Shown: positions 47,034 through 56,995, numbered from the stretch's first letter. The stretch is DNA of 64,000 nucleotides from DATATJ01 sp963789075 (GCA_963789075.1 CAWBJQ010000014.1:806001-870000); one strand, 5' to 3'. Made by a program: numbers and translations. The notes: generated by a model not told the origin, from the sequence alone.

Positions 47034-49904
47034 ATGACGAGTAGGCACAGATATGCGATGGCCTTGGCGCTCGCGGTCGGCCTGAGTGCATTGACCGCGC
47101 ACGCACAGATCAACCCGGCGCATCTCACCGGCACGGCCAAGGACGCGCAGGGGGCGGTGCTGCCTGGCGTCACCGTGACGGCTACATCGCCGGCGCTCCT
47201 GGGCAACCAGACCGTGACGACGGAAGCCAACGGCGACTATCGGTTTCCGAACCTTCCTGCCGGCACCTACGCGATCAGCTTCGAGCTGCAGGGATTCCAG
47301 ACTTTCAAGCGCGAGAACATCGTGCTGACGACCGGTCAGACGCTCACCATCGACGCCGCGCTGCAGATTGCGAGCTTGCAGGAGAGCGTCACGGTGACTA
47401 GTCAATCGCCGGTGGTGGACACGCAGTCCACAACGGTCGGCTACGTGCAGACGCTGGCGCAGTTGAAAGGCGTGCCGACGTCGACCGACTTGTGGGGTGC
47501 GCTCGCGCAGACGCCTGGCGTCCGCATGCAGGGCGTCGATGTCGGCGGCAGCCACAAGAGTCAGCAGTCTGGGTATGACGCGTTCGGCATCACGAATCAG
47601 GCGCGCGTCATCACCGATGGTGTGGATACGACCGAGGGCAGCGGCGGCGCCGGGATCTACCAGGACTACTTCGCGCAGAATGAAATCGCGGTCGGCGCGG
47701 CCGGCCAGGACGTGAGCATGAACACGCCCGGCGCCGCGATTCAATCGATGGTCAAGAGCGGCGGCAACAGGTTCTCCGGTCTCGAGAACATCGCGTACGA
47801 GCCGGGCAGCTTCGTCGGCACGAACGTCGACAGCGGCACGGCGTCGCGGGGCGATCCAGCGGGACAGCCTAACTTGATTTTCTGGGAAGGTCACGCCGAA
47901 CTCGGTGGGCCGCTCAAGACCGACAAGGCGTGGTTCTACGTGGCGGCGAACCACTTCAAAATCAACAAGGCCGTGTCGGGCGTATCGCAAAACCTGGCGA
48001 CCGACCTCGGGCTGTTCAAGAACTACACGACCAAGGAAAGCTACAAGCCAAGCAGCAAAGACACGATCGTCGGCTACTACCAATGGGCCTACAAGGTGAA
48101 GCCGTTGCGCGGCATCGGCGTCGCGACGCCGGCCGAGTCGGCGCTGGCGCAGCGCAACCCAGCGTGGATGTACAACGGCCGGTGGCAGCGGACGTGGTCG
48201 AACCGCTTGTTCACCGAAGTGAACGTCGGCGAATTCGGCTATGTCTTCCCCGAACAGCCGAACGTGTCGTATCTCACGAACCCTCCCCGCCACGATCTGG
48301 GGAATGGCAACGACAGCGGGGCGGGCTGGTTCAACGCGGCGGGCAACACAGGGCCGTTCGTGCTCTCGCGCGGCAAGCCGCAGGCGTACGGGACGATGAC
48401 CTATTTTCTGCCGACCGATAAGGGCAGCCACGATCTCAAGGCCGGCTTCGAGTACATGAACGATCGCTCGACGAACACGGCGAACGGCACGGCGGGTCCG
48501 ATCCTTTATCAGGATCGCAACGGCGCGACGAGTCAGGTCCGGCTCACGGACTACGGCGACCCGGCGACGTTCGGCACCGGGTGGACGCAGGCGTCGGATT
48601 ACGATCGCCATTACACGCTGTACGGGCAGGACCGTTGGACCTTGACGAACCGCGTCACGTTGACAGCCGGCGTGCGGTACGACTACCAGCGGCCGTATTA
48701 CAGCGCCGCTGTACGGACGCCGACACTCTCGATTTTTGCGCCGACGACGGTGCCGGGCGCCACGCTGCTGACATTCAACAACATCGCGCCGCGCCTCGGT
48801 CTGAGCTGGGACGCATCGGGAACCGGGAAGTCAGTCGTCAAAGCGTTCTACGGCCGCTACTACTTCAACACGGCCGACAACTTCGCGGGCGCCGATCCGG
48901 GCGGTCCCAACTACGGTGATTACCAGTTCAACGACCTGAATGGGAACCGGCTGTACGATGGTCCACAGGAGTTGGGTGCGCTTGTGAGCTCCGCCGGCGG
49001 CGCCACCACACACGTCGCTCCCGGTCTGAAGAACTCGTACACCGACGAGGTGGACCTTTCGTACGATCGACAGTTCTGGGGCGAATCGGCGTTCCGAGTC
49101 GCGTACGTCCGGAAGATGGAGCGCAATCTCTACACGACGATCAACACGGCGCGCATCGGGCAGTACACGCAGGCGACCCCGGTTAACGTCAACATCCTGG
49201 ACGTCGTCAATACCACGCCCGTCGTGCAGACATTCACGGTCAACGACATTCCGAACTCGTTGAAGGGTGTCGTGAACAATGTGATCATGACCATCCCGGA
49301 CTCGCTCGGTGGATCGTCCTGGACGTACGACACGCTCGAGTTCGCCTTCAACAAACGGTTCGGCGCGGGACTGTTCCTGAACACGAACTTCGACTACCAA
49401 TGGCGCAAGGACATCAGGAACCCGGCGGCGAGCAACAGCAACCTGAGCTCGGATCCGATCAGCCCGGTCGGCGCCGCTGGGAGCATCTTCTTCGCGCAGG
49501 TGTATTCGACGCCGGCGCTGCAGAGCACGACGGTGTGGGATGCCAAAGCCTCGGCGCGGTACCAGTTCAAGTACGAGATCGGCGTCGCCGCCAACTACAG
49601 CGCGCAGGCGGGCTGGCCGTATGCCCGCACGATCAACGTGTCGCTGCCGAACTCGGGCAGCAACACCTTCTTCCTGCAGAATCTGAGCAACAGCCGGGCG
49701 GATACGATCTCGGTGTTGAACCTGCGGTTGGACAAGGGCATTACGATCAACCGCTTCAAGATCACGGCGATGTTCGATCTGTTCAACGTGTTGAACACCA
49801 ATGCGGTGACCAACTTCAACATCGCGAACGGCTCGCGGTTCAACCAGATCAACGCCACGGTCGATCCGCGCACGGCGCAGGTGTCTTTCCGTCTCGAGTT
49901 CTAG
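47034..49904 (+). CDS. Oar-like TonB-dependent outer-membrane protein with carboxypeptidase-regulatory domain
   Basis: Intact, 956 residues. AGGAGG at 47021-47026 sets the ATG at 47034. A signal peptide (YAMALALAVGLSALTAHAQ) is followed by a carboxypeptidase-regulatory-like domain (LTGTAKDAQGAVLPGVTVTA, YRFPNLPAGTYAISFELQGF), a plug-like region with ITDGVDTTEG, and a barrel ending in Phe (RLEF). Such proteins are abundant in acidobacteria and probably import large substrates. It lacks nearby SusD or TonB genes. Downstream hairpins at 49902-49987 probably end the transcript. Confidence 0.9.
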   Translation: MTSRHRYAMALALAVGLSALTAHAQINPAHLTGTAKDAQGAVLPGVTVTATSPALLGNQTVTTEANGDYRFPNLPAGTYAISFELQGFQTFKRENIVLTTGQTLTIDAALQIASLQESVTVTSQSPVVDTQSTTVGYVQTLAQLKGVPTSTDLWGALAQTPGVRMQGVDVGGSHKSQQSGYDAFGITNQARVITDGVDTTEGSGGAGIYQDYFAQNEIAVGAAGQDVSMNTPGAAIQSMVKSGGNRFSGLENIAYEPGSFVGTNVDSGTASRGDPAGQPNLIFWEGHAELGGPLKTDKAWFYVAANHFKINKAVSGVSQNLATDLGLFKNYTTKESYKPSSKDTIVGYYQWAYKVKPLRGIGVATPAESALAQRNPAWMYNGRWQRTWSNRLFTEVNVGEFGYVFPEQPNVSYLTNPPRHDLGNGNDSGAGWFNAAGNTGPFVLSRGKPQAYGTMTYFLPTDKGSHDLKAGFEYMNDRSTNTANGTAGPILYQDRNGATSQVRLTDYGDPATFGTGWTQASDYDRHYTLYGQDRWTLTNRVTLTAGVRYDYQRPYYSAAVRTPTLSIFAPTTVPGATLLTFNNIAPRLGLSWDASGTGKSVVKAFYGRYYFNTADNFAGADPGGPNYGDYQFNDLNGNRLYDGPQELGALVSSAGGATTHVAPGLKNSYTDEVDLSYDRQFWGESAFRVAYVRKMERNLYTTINTARIGQYTQATPVNVNILDVVNTTPVVQTFTVNDIPNSLKGVVNNVIMTIPDSLGGSSWTYDTLEFAFNKRFGAGLFLNTNFDYQWRKDIRNPAASNSNLSSDPISPVGAAGSIFFAQVYSTPALQSTTVWDAKASARYQFKYEIGVAANYSAQAGWPYARTINVSLPNSGSNTFFLQNLSNSRADTISVLNLRLDKGITINRFKITAMFDLFNVLNTNAVTNFNIANGSRFNQINATVDPRTAQVSFRLEF

Positions 49905-49987
49905 CGGGCCTGCGGCCCAGGCGGGCCTCGGCCCGCTATAGCTCACTTGCGAGCCCCGAAACTTGACTCAAAAAATCAAGTTTCGGG
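49902..49987 (+). terminator. Two hairpins after the Oar-like gene
   Basis: TAGCGGGCC (49902-49910) pairs with GGCCCGCTA (49930-49938), starting at the stop codon. A perfect 12-bp stem, CCCGAAACTTGA (49955-49966) with TCAAGTTTCGGG (49976-49987), follows, with a 9-base A-rich loop. No long T-run follows, so termination may be bidirectional or assisted. Confidence 0.6.
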
Positions 49988-50020
49988 TTCTCAAGGGTTC
50001 TAGCGCCCTGGTCCCTTTTG

Positions 50021-50138
50021 TCACGGAGGCACGAAGGACACGTGGTTCGACCCCCACACGGCGGGGGCAGGCAAGCTCACCATGAGCGGTTGCCGCTCGT
50101 CCTGAGCCCGTCGAAGGACGTGTTCTCCGTGGCTTCGT
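50021..50138. repeat. Inverted-repeat element, TCACGGAGGCACGAAGG family
   Basis: The 22-base arm 50021-50042 (TCACGGAGGCACGAAGG...) is mirrored at 50117-50138 (...CTCCGTGGCTTCGTGA), with imperfect pairing over 22 bases. The 74-base interior shows no gene. Confidence 0.7.
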
Positions 50139-50184
50139 GATGAAGGGACGATTACAGGCGGGCCGTTGAAGCCGTAGTCGTGAT

Positions 50185-50925
50185 TCAGCGTGCGGGCAGT
50201 CGCTTGAGCAACGCGGCGGCTCTGCGGAACCACGGGCGCTCCCGTCGGCGGAGGTAGCGCGGCATCGTGAGCTTCTTCGCGAGGAGCCGCTCGGCCCAGG
50301 CGCGTGCCTCAGCGAATTGTTGCTGGTCCGCCAGGAAGGACGCGTAGTTGTAGTACGTCTCCGAGAGGGTCGAGATATCGGTGGCCTGCTTGAACGTCGC
50401 CTCAGCCCGATCGGGCTGACCCGCCCTGGCGTACACGTGGCCCAGCAATCCGATCGCCCGGTAGAAGTCGTACTTCGGTTCGCTCGCGACGACGCGTTCG
50501 ATGTCCGCCAGAGCCGCCGGAATATCATCCATCGCCAGCTCGGCCAGCCCGCGACGATAGAACGGATCGACTGAGTCGGTGCGCCGCGCGATGACCTGGT
50601 CGTACAACTGCCGGGCGCGCGAGAACTGCCCTTCGTCGAGACAGAGATCGGCGAGCTCCTCCAGATTTCCCACCGCCGGGTTGTCGATGATGATCTGCTC
50701 GAGCTCGCGGATGCGCCGGCGGCGCGGGAAGGCGTTCAGCGATCCGCGCAGCAGCCCGACATCGGGCATCACTTCGGCAACGATGTAGACGAGCGCCCCG
50801 AGCCCGCCGCCGAGGAGAATGATCCAGAGCCAGTAGGTGTCTGGCCGTCGCCGGACAAAATGGACAATGGCCACCGCCTGCAGCAGAAATCCCCACGGGT
50901 AGAAGAGACCGCTCAGGCCCATCAA
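50185..50925 (-). CDS. Membrane-anchored TPR protein
   Basis: 246 residues, intact. Two N-terminal spans (YPWGFLLQAVAIVHFV and WIILLGGGLGALVYIVAEV) precede at least four tetratricopeptide-like repeats (AVGNLEELADLCLDEGQFSRA, DPFYRRGLAELAMDDIPAALA, AIGLLGHVYARAGQPDRAEA). Such proteins mediate protein-protein contacts at the membrane. The function is unknown. It stands alone beside a tRNA gene. Confidence 0.8.
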   Translation of the reverse strand: MMGLSGLFYPWGFLLQAVAIVHFVRRRPDTYWLWIILLGGGLGALVYIVAEVMPDVGLLRGSLNAFPRRRRIRELEQIIIDNPAVGNLEELADLCLDEGQFSRARQLYDQVIARRTDSVDPFYRRGLAELAMDDIPAALADIERVVASEPKYDFYRAIGLLGHVYARAGQPDRAEATFKQATDISTLSETYYNYASFLADQQQFAEARAWAERLLAKKLTMPRYLRRRERPWFRRAAALLKRLPAR

Positions 50926-51078
50926 AGTGCGGGGACTATAGCATCAGTGCGTCGTGCCACCGGGTGCTTGCCGAAACGCGCGTTGTCACGGTCCACGGCT
51001 CCGCGCCCGCCGGGGCGGCCCCGTTCGCGGGCACCTGCGAGCCGCGAATTTTGCAGGGTGCTCTAATTGATGACTTGA

Positions 51079-51167
51079 TGGTGCCGGAGGAGGGGGTCGA
51101 ACCCTCACGACCTGTAAAGGTCACGGGATTTTGAGTCCCGCGCGTCTGCCAGTTTCACCACTCCGGC
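51079..51167 (-). tRNA. tRNA-Leu (anticodon CAA)
   Basis: The complement begins GCCGGAGTGGTGAAACTGG. The acceptor stem GCCGGAG/CTCCGGC is perfect, the anticodon stem CGGGA/TCCCG encloses the loop CTCAAAA with anticodon CAA, a long variable arm follows, and GGTTCGACCCC gives the T-arm. The 3' CCA is encoded. All features fit a class II leucine tRNA reading UUG. Confidence 0.95.
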
Positions 51168-51453
51168 ACAGAGATGGGGGCGGATTGTCTCAGACTCGCC
51201 AAGTATAACGCGCCCGTCAGTGACCACGATTGCGTCTTTGCGGGCCGCCTCGCGCCATGAGCCGGCCGCCCCGTCATTCCAGCCGATTTCAACGCGCTTC
51301 CCCTGGGTAATCGGCGTGCCAATATGCGAGCAATTCTTCACCCGAGGACTGGACCGCGAAGCTGGGTTTCCGCTCGTGCTTCGGAAATCGGTGCGTTTCT
51401 GTGCGTCGCTGAACGGCCGTCCGCTTGCTCCCAAATGGGTCGCAGGAGGCGAC

Positions 51454-51912
51454 ATGACAGCGCGGTGGCCGAGTTGGCGGCTCATTTTCGGATGGACGGT
51501 CGCGTGCTGCTTCGGCGCGGCGACGCTCGGGTACTCCCAGTTCACCCCTTTTTCCGACCACAGCAGCGCTATCCTGGAAGGCAACTGGCAATCGTGCCGC
51601 GAAGCCGACGGCCAATATTCCGAGCGCATATATGACGCGAAGCTGCCTGGCATCGGTCCGGTCGAGCTGCACATGGGGCCGTATCATGAATTCGCCCTGT
51701 TCCGGGGCATCCAGGAAGCACATCGCGACCATACCTCGGCCGAAAATCTGCTCAAGCCCTTCAATGTTGAGGTCGCGAACAATACAGCGCACCAGAAATG
51801 GACCGCGGCAGGGCTCCACCTCGAGGTCAGCCTGGCCGGCGGCTCGCGCGACGAATGCGAAAGCTGGTTTGTCACGCTCAAGCGCCTCGACACCACCTCC
51901 TCCTCCCGCTGA
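51454..51912 (+). CDS. Hypothetical exported protein
   Basis: AGGAGG at 51444-51449 points to the ATG at 51454. A signal peptide (LIFGWTVACCFGAATLGYSQ) is followed by about 125 residues with two cysteines (NWQSCREADGQYSERIYD and DECESWFVTL) that may pair. No family recognised. A longer in-frame opening to 51220 has no ribosome site. Placed alone between tRNA-Leu and CarD; the 51168-51453 stretch shows nothing else. Confidence 0.65.
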   Translation: MTARWPSWRLIFGWTVACCFGAATLGYSQFTPFSDHSSAILEGNWQSCREADGQYSERIYDAKLPGIGPVELHMGPYHEFALFRGIQEAHRDHTSAENLLKPFNVEVANNTAHQKWTAAGLHLEVSLAGGSRDECESWFVTLKRLDTTSSSR

Positions 51913-52032
51913 GCCGTGCGGCGCATGCGGCGGCCGAAATGTGGGCGACCGCCCCAGCTTTATGAGGCCAACCCTGTTCGCCTGAGTGACTTAGGCCGCT
52001 TGTCCGCGGGCGCGGACCGATTGGCCAAAGTG

Positions 52033-52064
52033 CGAAAAATGCCCGGTTTTAAAGGCATTTTTCG
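52033..52064. terminator. Intrinsic terminator hairpin upstream of CarD
   Basis: CGAAAAATGCC (52033-52043) and GGCATTTTTCG (52054-52064) form an 11-bp perfect stem with a 10-base loop. The stem holds A- and T-runs on both sides, so it could end transcription from either side. It lies just before the CarD promoter. Confidence 0.7.
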
Positions 52065-52093
52065 TTGTGTTCGGCAAGGAAGTGAGCTATACT
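52065..52093 (+). promoter_or_regulatory. Promoter of the CarD gene
   Basis: TTGTGT at 52065-52070, spacer of exactly 17 bases, TATACT at 52088-52093. Predicted start near 52100, giving a 5' leader of about 50 bases before the CarD start at 52152. Confidence 0.65.
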
Positions 52094-52151
52094 GAGTGAA
52101 CTGCCGGCCTGCTTTCGGCCTTCCATACTGCGCTGCCTTACAGGGGGACTC

Positions 52152-52742
52152 GTGACATTTGAAGTCGGCGACAAGGTCATTTACCCGAATCATGGTCTCG
52201 GGATCGTCGAGCGCATCGAGGACAAGACCATCCTTGGTACTACCTGCGGCTTTTATCATCTCCGAATCGTCGCCAACGACACGACCGTGCTCGTGCCCCT
52301 TGCCAATGTGGACGGCGTCGGCCTCCGGCGCGCCATCAGCGACGAAGAGGTCGAACGGCTCTTCGGCCTGCTCGGCGACGGCAAGATCGACAACCACCAG
52401 AACTGGAAGGGCCGCTTCAAGGACAACTCCGACAAGATGCGCAGCGGGTCGATTTACGAGGTGGCCGACGTCCTCAAGAGCCTGACCTTCCTGGCGAAGT
52501 CCAAGAGCCTCTCGTTCCGCGAGAAGCGCATGCTGGATCGCGCGAAGTTCCTGATCATCTCGGAGGTCTCTGAAGTGATGCGGGAAACCGCGGCCGCCAT
52601 CGAAGGCCGCGTCGACCGCGCGCTCGAGCGCTGCTTCACGACCAAGGCGCGCACGACGGCGCGCGCCAAGGTGGCGAAAGCAGCGCCGCGTGCCGTCGCC
52701 GCTGCCGCGGCGGCGCCCCGGCGTGCGGCCAGAGCCTCGTAA
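52152..52742 (+). CDS. carD: CarD-family transcriptional regulator
   Basis: The GTG at 52152, preceded by CAGGGGG, gives 196 residues. The N-terminal RNA-polymerase-interaction domain reads FEVGDKVIYPNHGLGIVERIED, followed by a helical DNA-binding domain (WKGRFKDNSDKMRSGSIYEVADVLKSL, SFREKRMLDRAKFLIISEVS). The tail is Ala/Lys/Arg-rich, like histone-like tails. CarD binds RNA polymerase beta and stabilises open complexes at promoters. The gene has its own promoter and terminator. Confidence 0.92.
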   Translation: MTFEVGDKVIYPNHGLGIVERIEDKTILGTTCGFYHLRIVANDTTVLVPLANVDGVGLRRAISDEEVERLFGLLGDGKIDNHQNWKGRFKDNSDKMRSGSIYEVADVLKSLTFLAKSKSLSFREKRMLDRAKFLIISEVSEVMRETAAAIEGRVDRALERCFTTKARTTARAKVAKAAPRAVAAAAAAPRRAARAS

Positions 52743-52770
52743 CAGTCGTCAGTCACCAGTCGTCGGTCGA

Positions 52771-52803
52771 GCCCGCTGGCGCGAAAGCGCCGGCGGGCTT
52801 TTT
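52771..52803 (+). terminator. Rho-independent terminator of CarD
   Basis: GCCCGCTGGCGC, loop GAAA, GCGCCGGCGGGC, then TTTTT. A strong 12-bp GC stem with one G-T type mismatch, ending 61 bases after the CarD stop. The next gene starts 20 bases later, so its promoter must be very close or inside this region. Confidence 0.9.
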
Positions 52804-52822
52804 CGTTTATCATCGCGCTCGC

Positions 52823-53551
52823 GTGTTCATCGCCGCCCTCCGCTCGGCTGCCACTTATCTGGCCGTTTCCATTTACGTCCTCTTCGCCGCGCCCATCGGG
52901 ATGCTGCTGGCGGCCGTGTTCCGCTGGAAAGGCATCCTCTACATCTTCGGCCACGGCGGCGTTCGGCTCGCGCGGGGCCTCTCGGGCATCCGCGTCCGCG
53001 TCGCCGGCCGCGAGCACATCCCCCTCGATCGCGCGGCGGTTTACTGCGCCAACCACCAGAGCAACGTCGATCCGCCGATCCTCTTCGACGTTCTGCATCC
53101 GCGCATGCACATCGTCTTCAAAGCCGAGATCAACGCGATCCCGCTACTCGCGCGCGCCTTCCGCCACGGCGGCTTCATTCCAATCGATCGCCGCAACAAG
53201 GAGGCGGCTATGCGCTCGCTCGAGGCGGGGGCGCAGTCGATCCGCGCCGGCAATTCCTTTCTGATCTTCCCCGAAGGGACGCGCAGCAAGACCGACGATC
53301 TCCTGCCGTTCAAGAAAGGCGGTTTTTTGATGGCGATGCGCGCGCAGGCGCCGATCGTGCCTGTGGCGGTGCAGGGCGGACGCGACGCGATGCGGCGCGG
53401 CAGCCGGATCATCCAGCCAGTCACGTTCAGCATCCGCGTGGGCGAGCCGATCGAAACCGCTGGATTGCACCAGGGCGATCGCGACGCGCTGATCGCCCGG
53501 GTTCGCGAGCGGATCGAGGCCCTGATCGCCGAGGGGCCGGTGGTAGACTGA
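52823..53551 (+). CDS. 1-acyl-sn-glycerol-3-phosphate acyltransferase (PlsC-like)
   Basis: GTG start, 242 residues, intact. An N-terminal membrane segment (YLAVSIYVLFAAPIGMLLAAV) is followed by acyltransferase motif I NHQSNVD (HxxxxD), motif II GGFIPIDR, motif III FPEGTRSK and motif IV VPVAVQGG. It transfers an acyl chain to lysophosphatidic acid at the inner membrane, as part of phospholipid synthesis. Confidence 0.92.
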   Translation: MFIAALRSAATYLAVSIYVLFAAPIGMLLAAVFRWKGILYIFGHGGVRLARGLSGIRVRVAGREHIPLDRAAVYCANHQSNVDPPILFDVLHPRMHIVFKAEINAIPLLARAFRHGGFIPIDRRNKEAAMRSLEAGAQSIRAGNSFLIFPEGTRSKTDDLLPFKKGGFLMAMRAQAPIVPVAVQGGRDAMRRGSRIIQPVTFSIRVGEPIETAGLHQGDRDALIARVRERIEALIAEGPVVD

Positions 53552-53578
53552 ACGGGCCAGCGTCGAGGAGGAATCTGC

Positions 53579-55735
53579 ATGGCCCGGGTGTCCGCTCTCG
53601 CGCTCGTCGTGGCGGCCGCAACCGGCCTCGCTGCGCAGTCGTCGACCCCATCGGCGCAGCCGCCCGTGCAGCCACCTGCGCCTGTCTTCAAAACGGAAGC
53701 GAACTACGTCCGCGTCGACGTCTATCCGACGCGCGACGGCCAACCAGTCACCGATCTCACACAGGCCGATTTCGAAGTCCTCGAAGACAAGGCGCCGCAG
53801 AAGATCGACGCGTTCGAGCACGTCACGATCCGGGCCGGTAATCTACCGCAGGACACGCGCCGCGAGCCGAATACCGTCGGCGAGTCGCGCGCCATGATGC
53901 AGGAGCCGCGCGCGCGGGTGTTCGTGCTCTTCCTCGACATCAACCACGTCGAGATCGAAGCCTCTCACCGGATCCGCCAGCCGCTCATCGACGCCCTCGA
54001 CCACATGATCGGGCCGGACGATCTCGTCGGCGTGATGACGCCCGAAATGTCCGCGCGCGACGTCACCTTCGCGCGCAAGACGACGACGATCGAGGGTCTG
54101 CTGTCGCGCCACTGGTACTGGGGCGAGCGAGACCGCCTCAACGCGGTGGACCCCGAGCAGGAAGCGTACAAAGCGTGCTATCCCGGCCGCCCGCCCGTGC
54201 AGTGTCCAGACGGCTCGTTCGACGACGACCGCGGCGTGGCCGACGCGATGATCGTCCGCCGTCAGGAAAAGCAGACGATGGACGCGCTAGAAGATCTGGT
54301 CGGCTACCTGCGCGGCGTGCGCGAGGAGCGCAAGGCGGTGATCGCGATCAGCGATGGCTGGCTGCTGTATCGACCCGATCCGACTCTCGGGCGCAGGCTC
54401 TATTGCAACATTCCGACGGCCGGCCTCTTCATCGATCCGCGCACCGGCAAGATGAGCACGAACCCGCCCGACAACGTCGACGGCAGCAACAACGCGACCT
54501 GCGAGCGCGATCGCATGATGCTCGCCAACATCGACGACTCCCAGCAGTACCGGCGGCTGCTGGACGAAGCGAATCGCGCGAACACCTCGTTCTATCCTGT
54601 CGACCCGCGCGGCCTCGTCGTGTTCGACACGCCGCTCGGCGGCAACACGACAGGTCTTCCCGTCCCGGGGTCGACGACGATCACGCCGCCCAGCGTCGAC
54701 GCGGCGATGCTCAGCTCGCGTCTCACGTCGCTGCGCACGCTCGCCGAGGCGACCGATGGCCTGGCGGTCGTCGATTCCAACAATCTCGCCGCCGGCTTTC
54801 AGCGCATCGTCTCGGATCTGTCGTCCTATTACCTGCTCGGGTACTACTCGACCGGCAAGCTGGATGGGAAGTTTCACTCGATCTCCGTCCGCGTGAAACG
54901 GCCGGGCGTGCAGGTGCGTGCGCGGCGCGGATTCCTCGCCGCGCGGGCGGGGGATATGGCCGTCACCACCTCGCGCGCGGCCGCGTCCGCGACGACTCCG
55001 GAAGCGTCGGCTGCGGCAGAGGAGGCGCACGCGATCGAGTCCGTGCTCGCGCCGCTCGCTGGCTACGCGCGCGAGTTGCCGCTGCGCCTTCTTGGCGCGG
55101 CCGGGTGGAACGCGAACAGCACGCCCACCGTCTGGGTGGTCGCCGAGGCCGGGCGGGGCCAGGACTGGATGGGCGGCGGCGATGCGTCCGCCATGCTGCT
55201 CGATCACGCCGGGGCGACCGTGGCGAGCGCGCAGGCGGAGATCGAGCCGGGCACGCGCAGCGTCCGGCTGGCGCTGACGCCGTCCACGGCGATCGGGCCC
55301 GGCGAATACGAGATCCGTCTGCGCGTCAAAGGTGCAGGGAGCGCGACGGCCACCACCGATGCCACGCACGTGTCGATTGCGGCGTCGCCGAGCCCGACCG
55401 GCGCGCTGTTCCTGCGCCGCGGTCCGACCACCGGCAACCGCGAGGCGCCGACCGCCGATCTGCGTTTCCGCCGCAGCGAACGTCTCACGATCGAGGTGCC
55501 AGCGCAGTCGGGCGATCCGGTCCACGCGCGTCTGCTCGATCGAACAGGCAAGCCGCTGACCGCCATTCCAGTCGCCGCGGCCACGCGCGTCGACGCCGAC
55601 GGCTTTCGCTGGGAGACGGCGCAGCTGTCGCTGGTGCCGCTCGGCATCGGCGACTACGTGATCGAAATCAGGGCAGGAGAGGCGGGAGCGGCGGGCGAAA
55701 CGCGGACGCTCGCAGCGTTTCGGATGGTGCCGTGA
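53579..55735 (+). CDS. Secreted VWFA-related acidobacterial-type protein
   Basis: Intact, 718 residues. Signal peptide (RVSALALVVAAATGLAAQ). The N-terminal segment FKTEANYVRVDVYPTRDGQPVTDL with ADFEVLEDK is the start of the VWFA-related domain known mainly from acidobacteria. VFVLFLDINHVEI and KAVIAISDGWLL are the strands of the fold, in which the usual MIDAS DxSxS pattern is changed to LDINHVE. The C-terminal 250 residues hold Ig-like strands. Function unknown, probably an extracellular binding protein. Confidence 0.88.
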   Translation: MARVSALALVVAAATGLAAQSSTPSAQPPVQPPAPVFKTEANYVRVDVYPTRDGQPVTDLTQADFEVLEDKAPQKIDAFEHVTIRAGNLPQDTRREPNTVGESRAMMQEPRARVFVLFLDINHVEIEASHRIRQPLIDALDHMIGPDDLVGVMTPEMSARDVTFARKTTTIEGLLSRHWYWGERDRLNAVDPEQEAYKACYPGRPPVQCPDGSFDDDRGVADAMIVRRQEKQTMDALEDLVGYLRGVREERKAVIAISDGWLLYRPDPTLGRRLYCNIPTAGLFIDPRTGKMSTNPPDNVDGSNNATCERDRMMLANIDDSQQYRRLLDEANRANTSFYPVDPRGLVVFDTPLGGNTTGLPVPGSTTITPPSVDAAMLSSRLTSLRTLAEATDGLAVVDSNNLAAGFQRIVSDLSSYYLLGYYSTGKLDGKFHSISVRVKRPGVQVRARRGFLAARAGDMAVTTSRAAASATTPEASAAAEEAHAIESVLAPLAGYARELPLRLLGAAGWNANSTPTVWVVAEAGRGQDWMGGGDASAMLLDHAGATVASAQAEIEPGTRSVRLALTPSTAIGPGEYEIRLRVKGAGSATATTDATHVSIAASPSPTGALFLRRGPTTGNREAPTADLRFRRSERLTIEVPAQSGDPVHARLLDRTGKPLTAIPVAAATRVDADGFRWETAQLSLVPLGIGDYVIEIRAGEAGAAGETRTLAAFRMVP

Positions 55736-55754
55736 CGGCGTGAACACGTAAGCG

Positions 55755-55831
55755 CCACCACAGAGGACACGGAGGGCAAATCGTATAAGGACAAGGCTAT
55801 TCCGCCGCGTCCTCAGTGACCTCCGTGGTGG
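55755..55831. repeat. Inverted-repeat hairpin, CCACCACAGAGGACACGG family
   Basis: CCACCACAGAGG at 55755 answered by CCTCCGTGGTGG ending at 55831. It lies between the convergent VWFA gene and the Big_5 protein gene. The last six codons and the stop of the latter (at 55813) are read from its right arm. Confidence 0.8.
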
Positions 55832-56995
55832 AGAGCTTGAAGATCGTACGATCCGCCGACTCCGAACGTCAGCGTCCACGGTTGCAGCGGCTGCTGATCG
55901 GTCCCGAGGATCCCCTCGAGCAGTTCCACCTTGACCGTCCGAAAGCGCTCCAGCGGCCTCGCGAACTTCAGCTCCAGCACGCGGTTCGCTGGCAGATAGT
56001 GCGTCGTGAACTCCGCCTGCGGCGTCGCCGGTTCACCGCGTTCGATCGACTGCTCCACGAGATAGCTCACGCGCACATGATTCTTGAGGGTCGCCGCATC
56101 GAGATCGCGCGAAAACTGAATGCGGACCATCGCGCCCAGCGACACGTCCGTCTCGTCCTGCGTCGGCGCGCTGAAGACCACTTCCGGCGGTGGACCAGCC
56201 TGCACATGGACCGGCTCCGCATCATCCGCATGGACGTCGGTCGGCGGCTTGACCATGGCGAGCGAGCCCGGCTTCCGCGTCAATCCACAGCAGCCCGCGT
56301 CCCTGCTGCAGCGTACCGCGCACCTGCAGCCAACGTCCCGTGTCGATGCGCGCATCGACCGAGAGCTCGAAGTCCTTCCCCGCGTCCTTGCCCTTCGGCC
56401 GCATGTTGACGACCCAGATCGCCGCGTCGGCCGAGCGCAGGACGAAATCGTAGCGGCTCTTGCCTGGCGCGTCCGGCAAATCGCCGAGCAGATTGCGTCC
56501 GGCGAATTGACCGCTGATCGTCACTTTCTGATCGAGATAGCGCGACGGATCGAGGACCAGCGCGCGAATCGTCGGCGTCTGCGACGGCGCAACGGGCGTC
56601 ACGCTGTTGGCGATAATCGCCGAGACTTCACCGGCGCGCGGCCACGGCGTGTCCGGATTCATGTGGAAGGTGGCCTTCAGGTCGTAGCCAGTCAGCCGCG
56701 GATCGTCGGGCTTCATCCGGCCGATGTCCCACAGCTCACCCCGGATTTCGTCGAGCCCGTCTGGCGCCGAGCCTTTGAAGATCAGATGGATCGACTCGTT
56801 CCCGTCGCTGACGCGCAGCTCATCGTCTTTGAGCGCGACCGTGCCGACGATCACGATCGGCCGCGTGTGGAAGAATCCTGGATAGGCGTGTAGCGCTGCG
56901 ATGTTCGTGGTCCGGCGCGTGACGGTTTGCGCCGCCATCGTCGCGCAGATTGCCAGGCCCGCTAGCGTCAGGGCCGCACGTCGTCCGAATCCCAA
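55813..56995 (-). CDS. Exported protein with C-terminal Big_5 (SbsA-type Ig-like) domain
   Basis: A signal peptide (ALTLAGLAICATMAAQT) follows a TTG at 56995; an alternative TTG at 57028 lies inside the GGGATTC repeat. The middle 230 residues (PIVIVGTVALKDDELRVSD, WVVNMRPKGKDAGKDFELS) are strand-rich, perhaps two OB-like units, unrecognised. The C-terminal domain reads VVFSAPTQDETDVSLGAMVRI, QFSRDLDAATLKNHVRVSY and QPLQPWTLTFGVGG, the Big_5 pattern. One shift near 56245. Function unknown; it begins 43 bases after the OPT transporter stop. Confidence 0.72.

Noticed and set aside
51105..51674. Minus-strand protein ending in a VVKLADARDSKS-type stretch
   Set aside because: That peptide is the well-known false translation of a leucine/serine-type tRNA gene; the true feature is tRNA-Leu.
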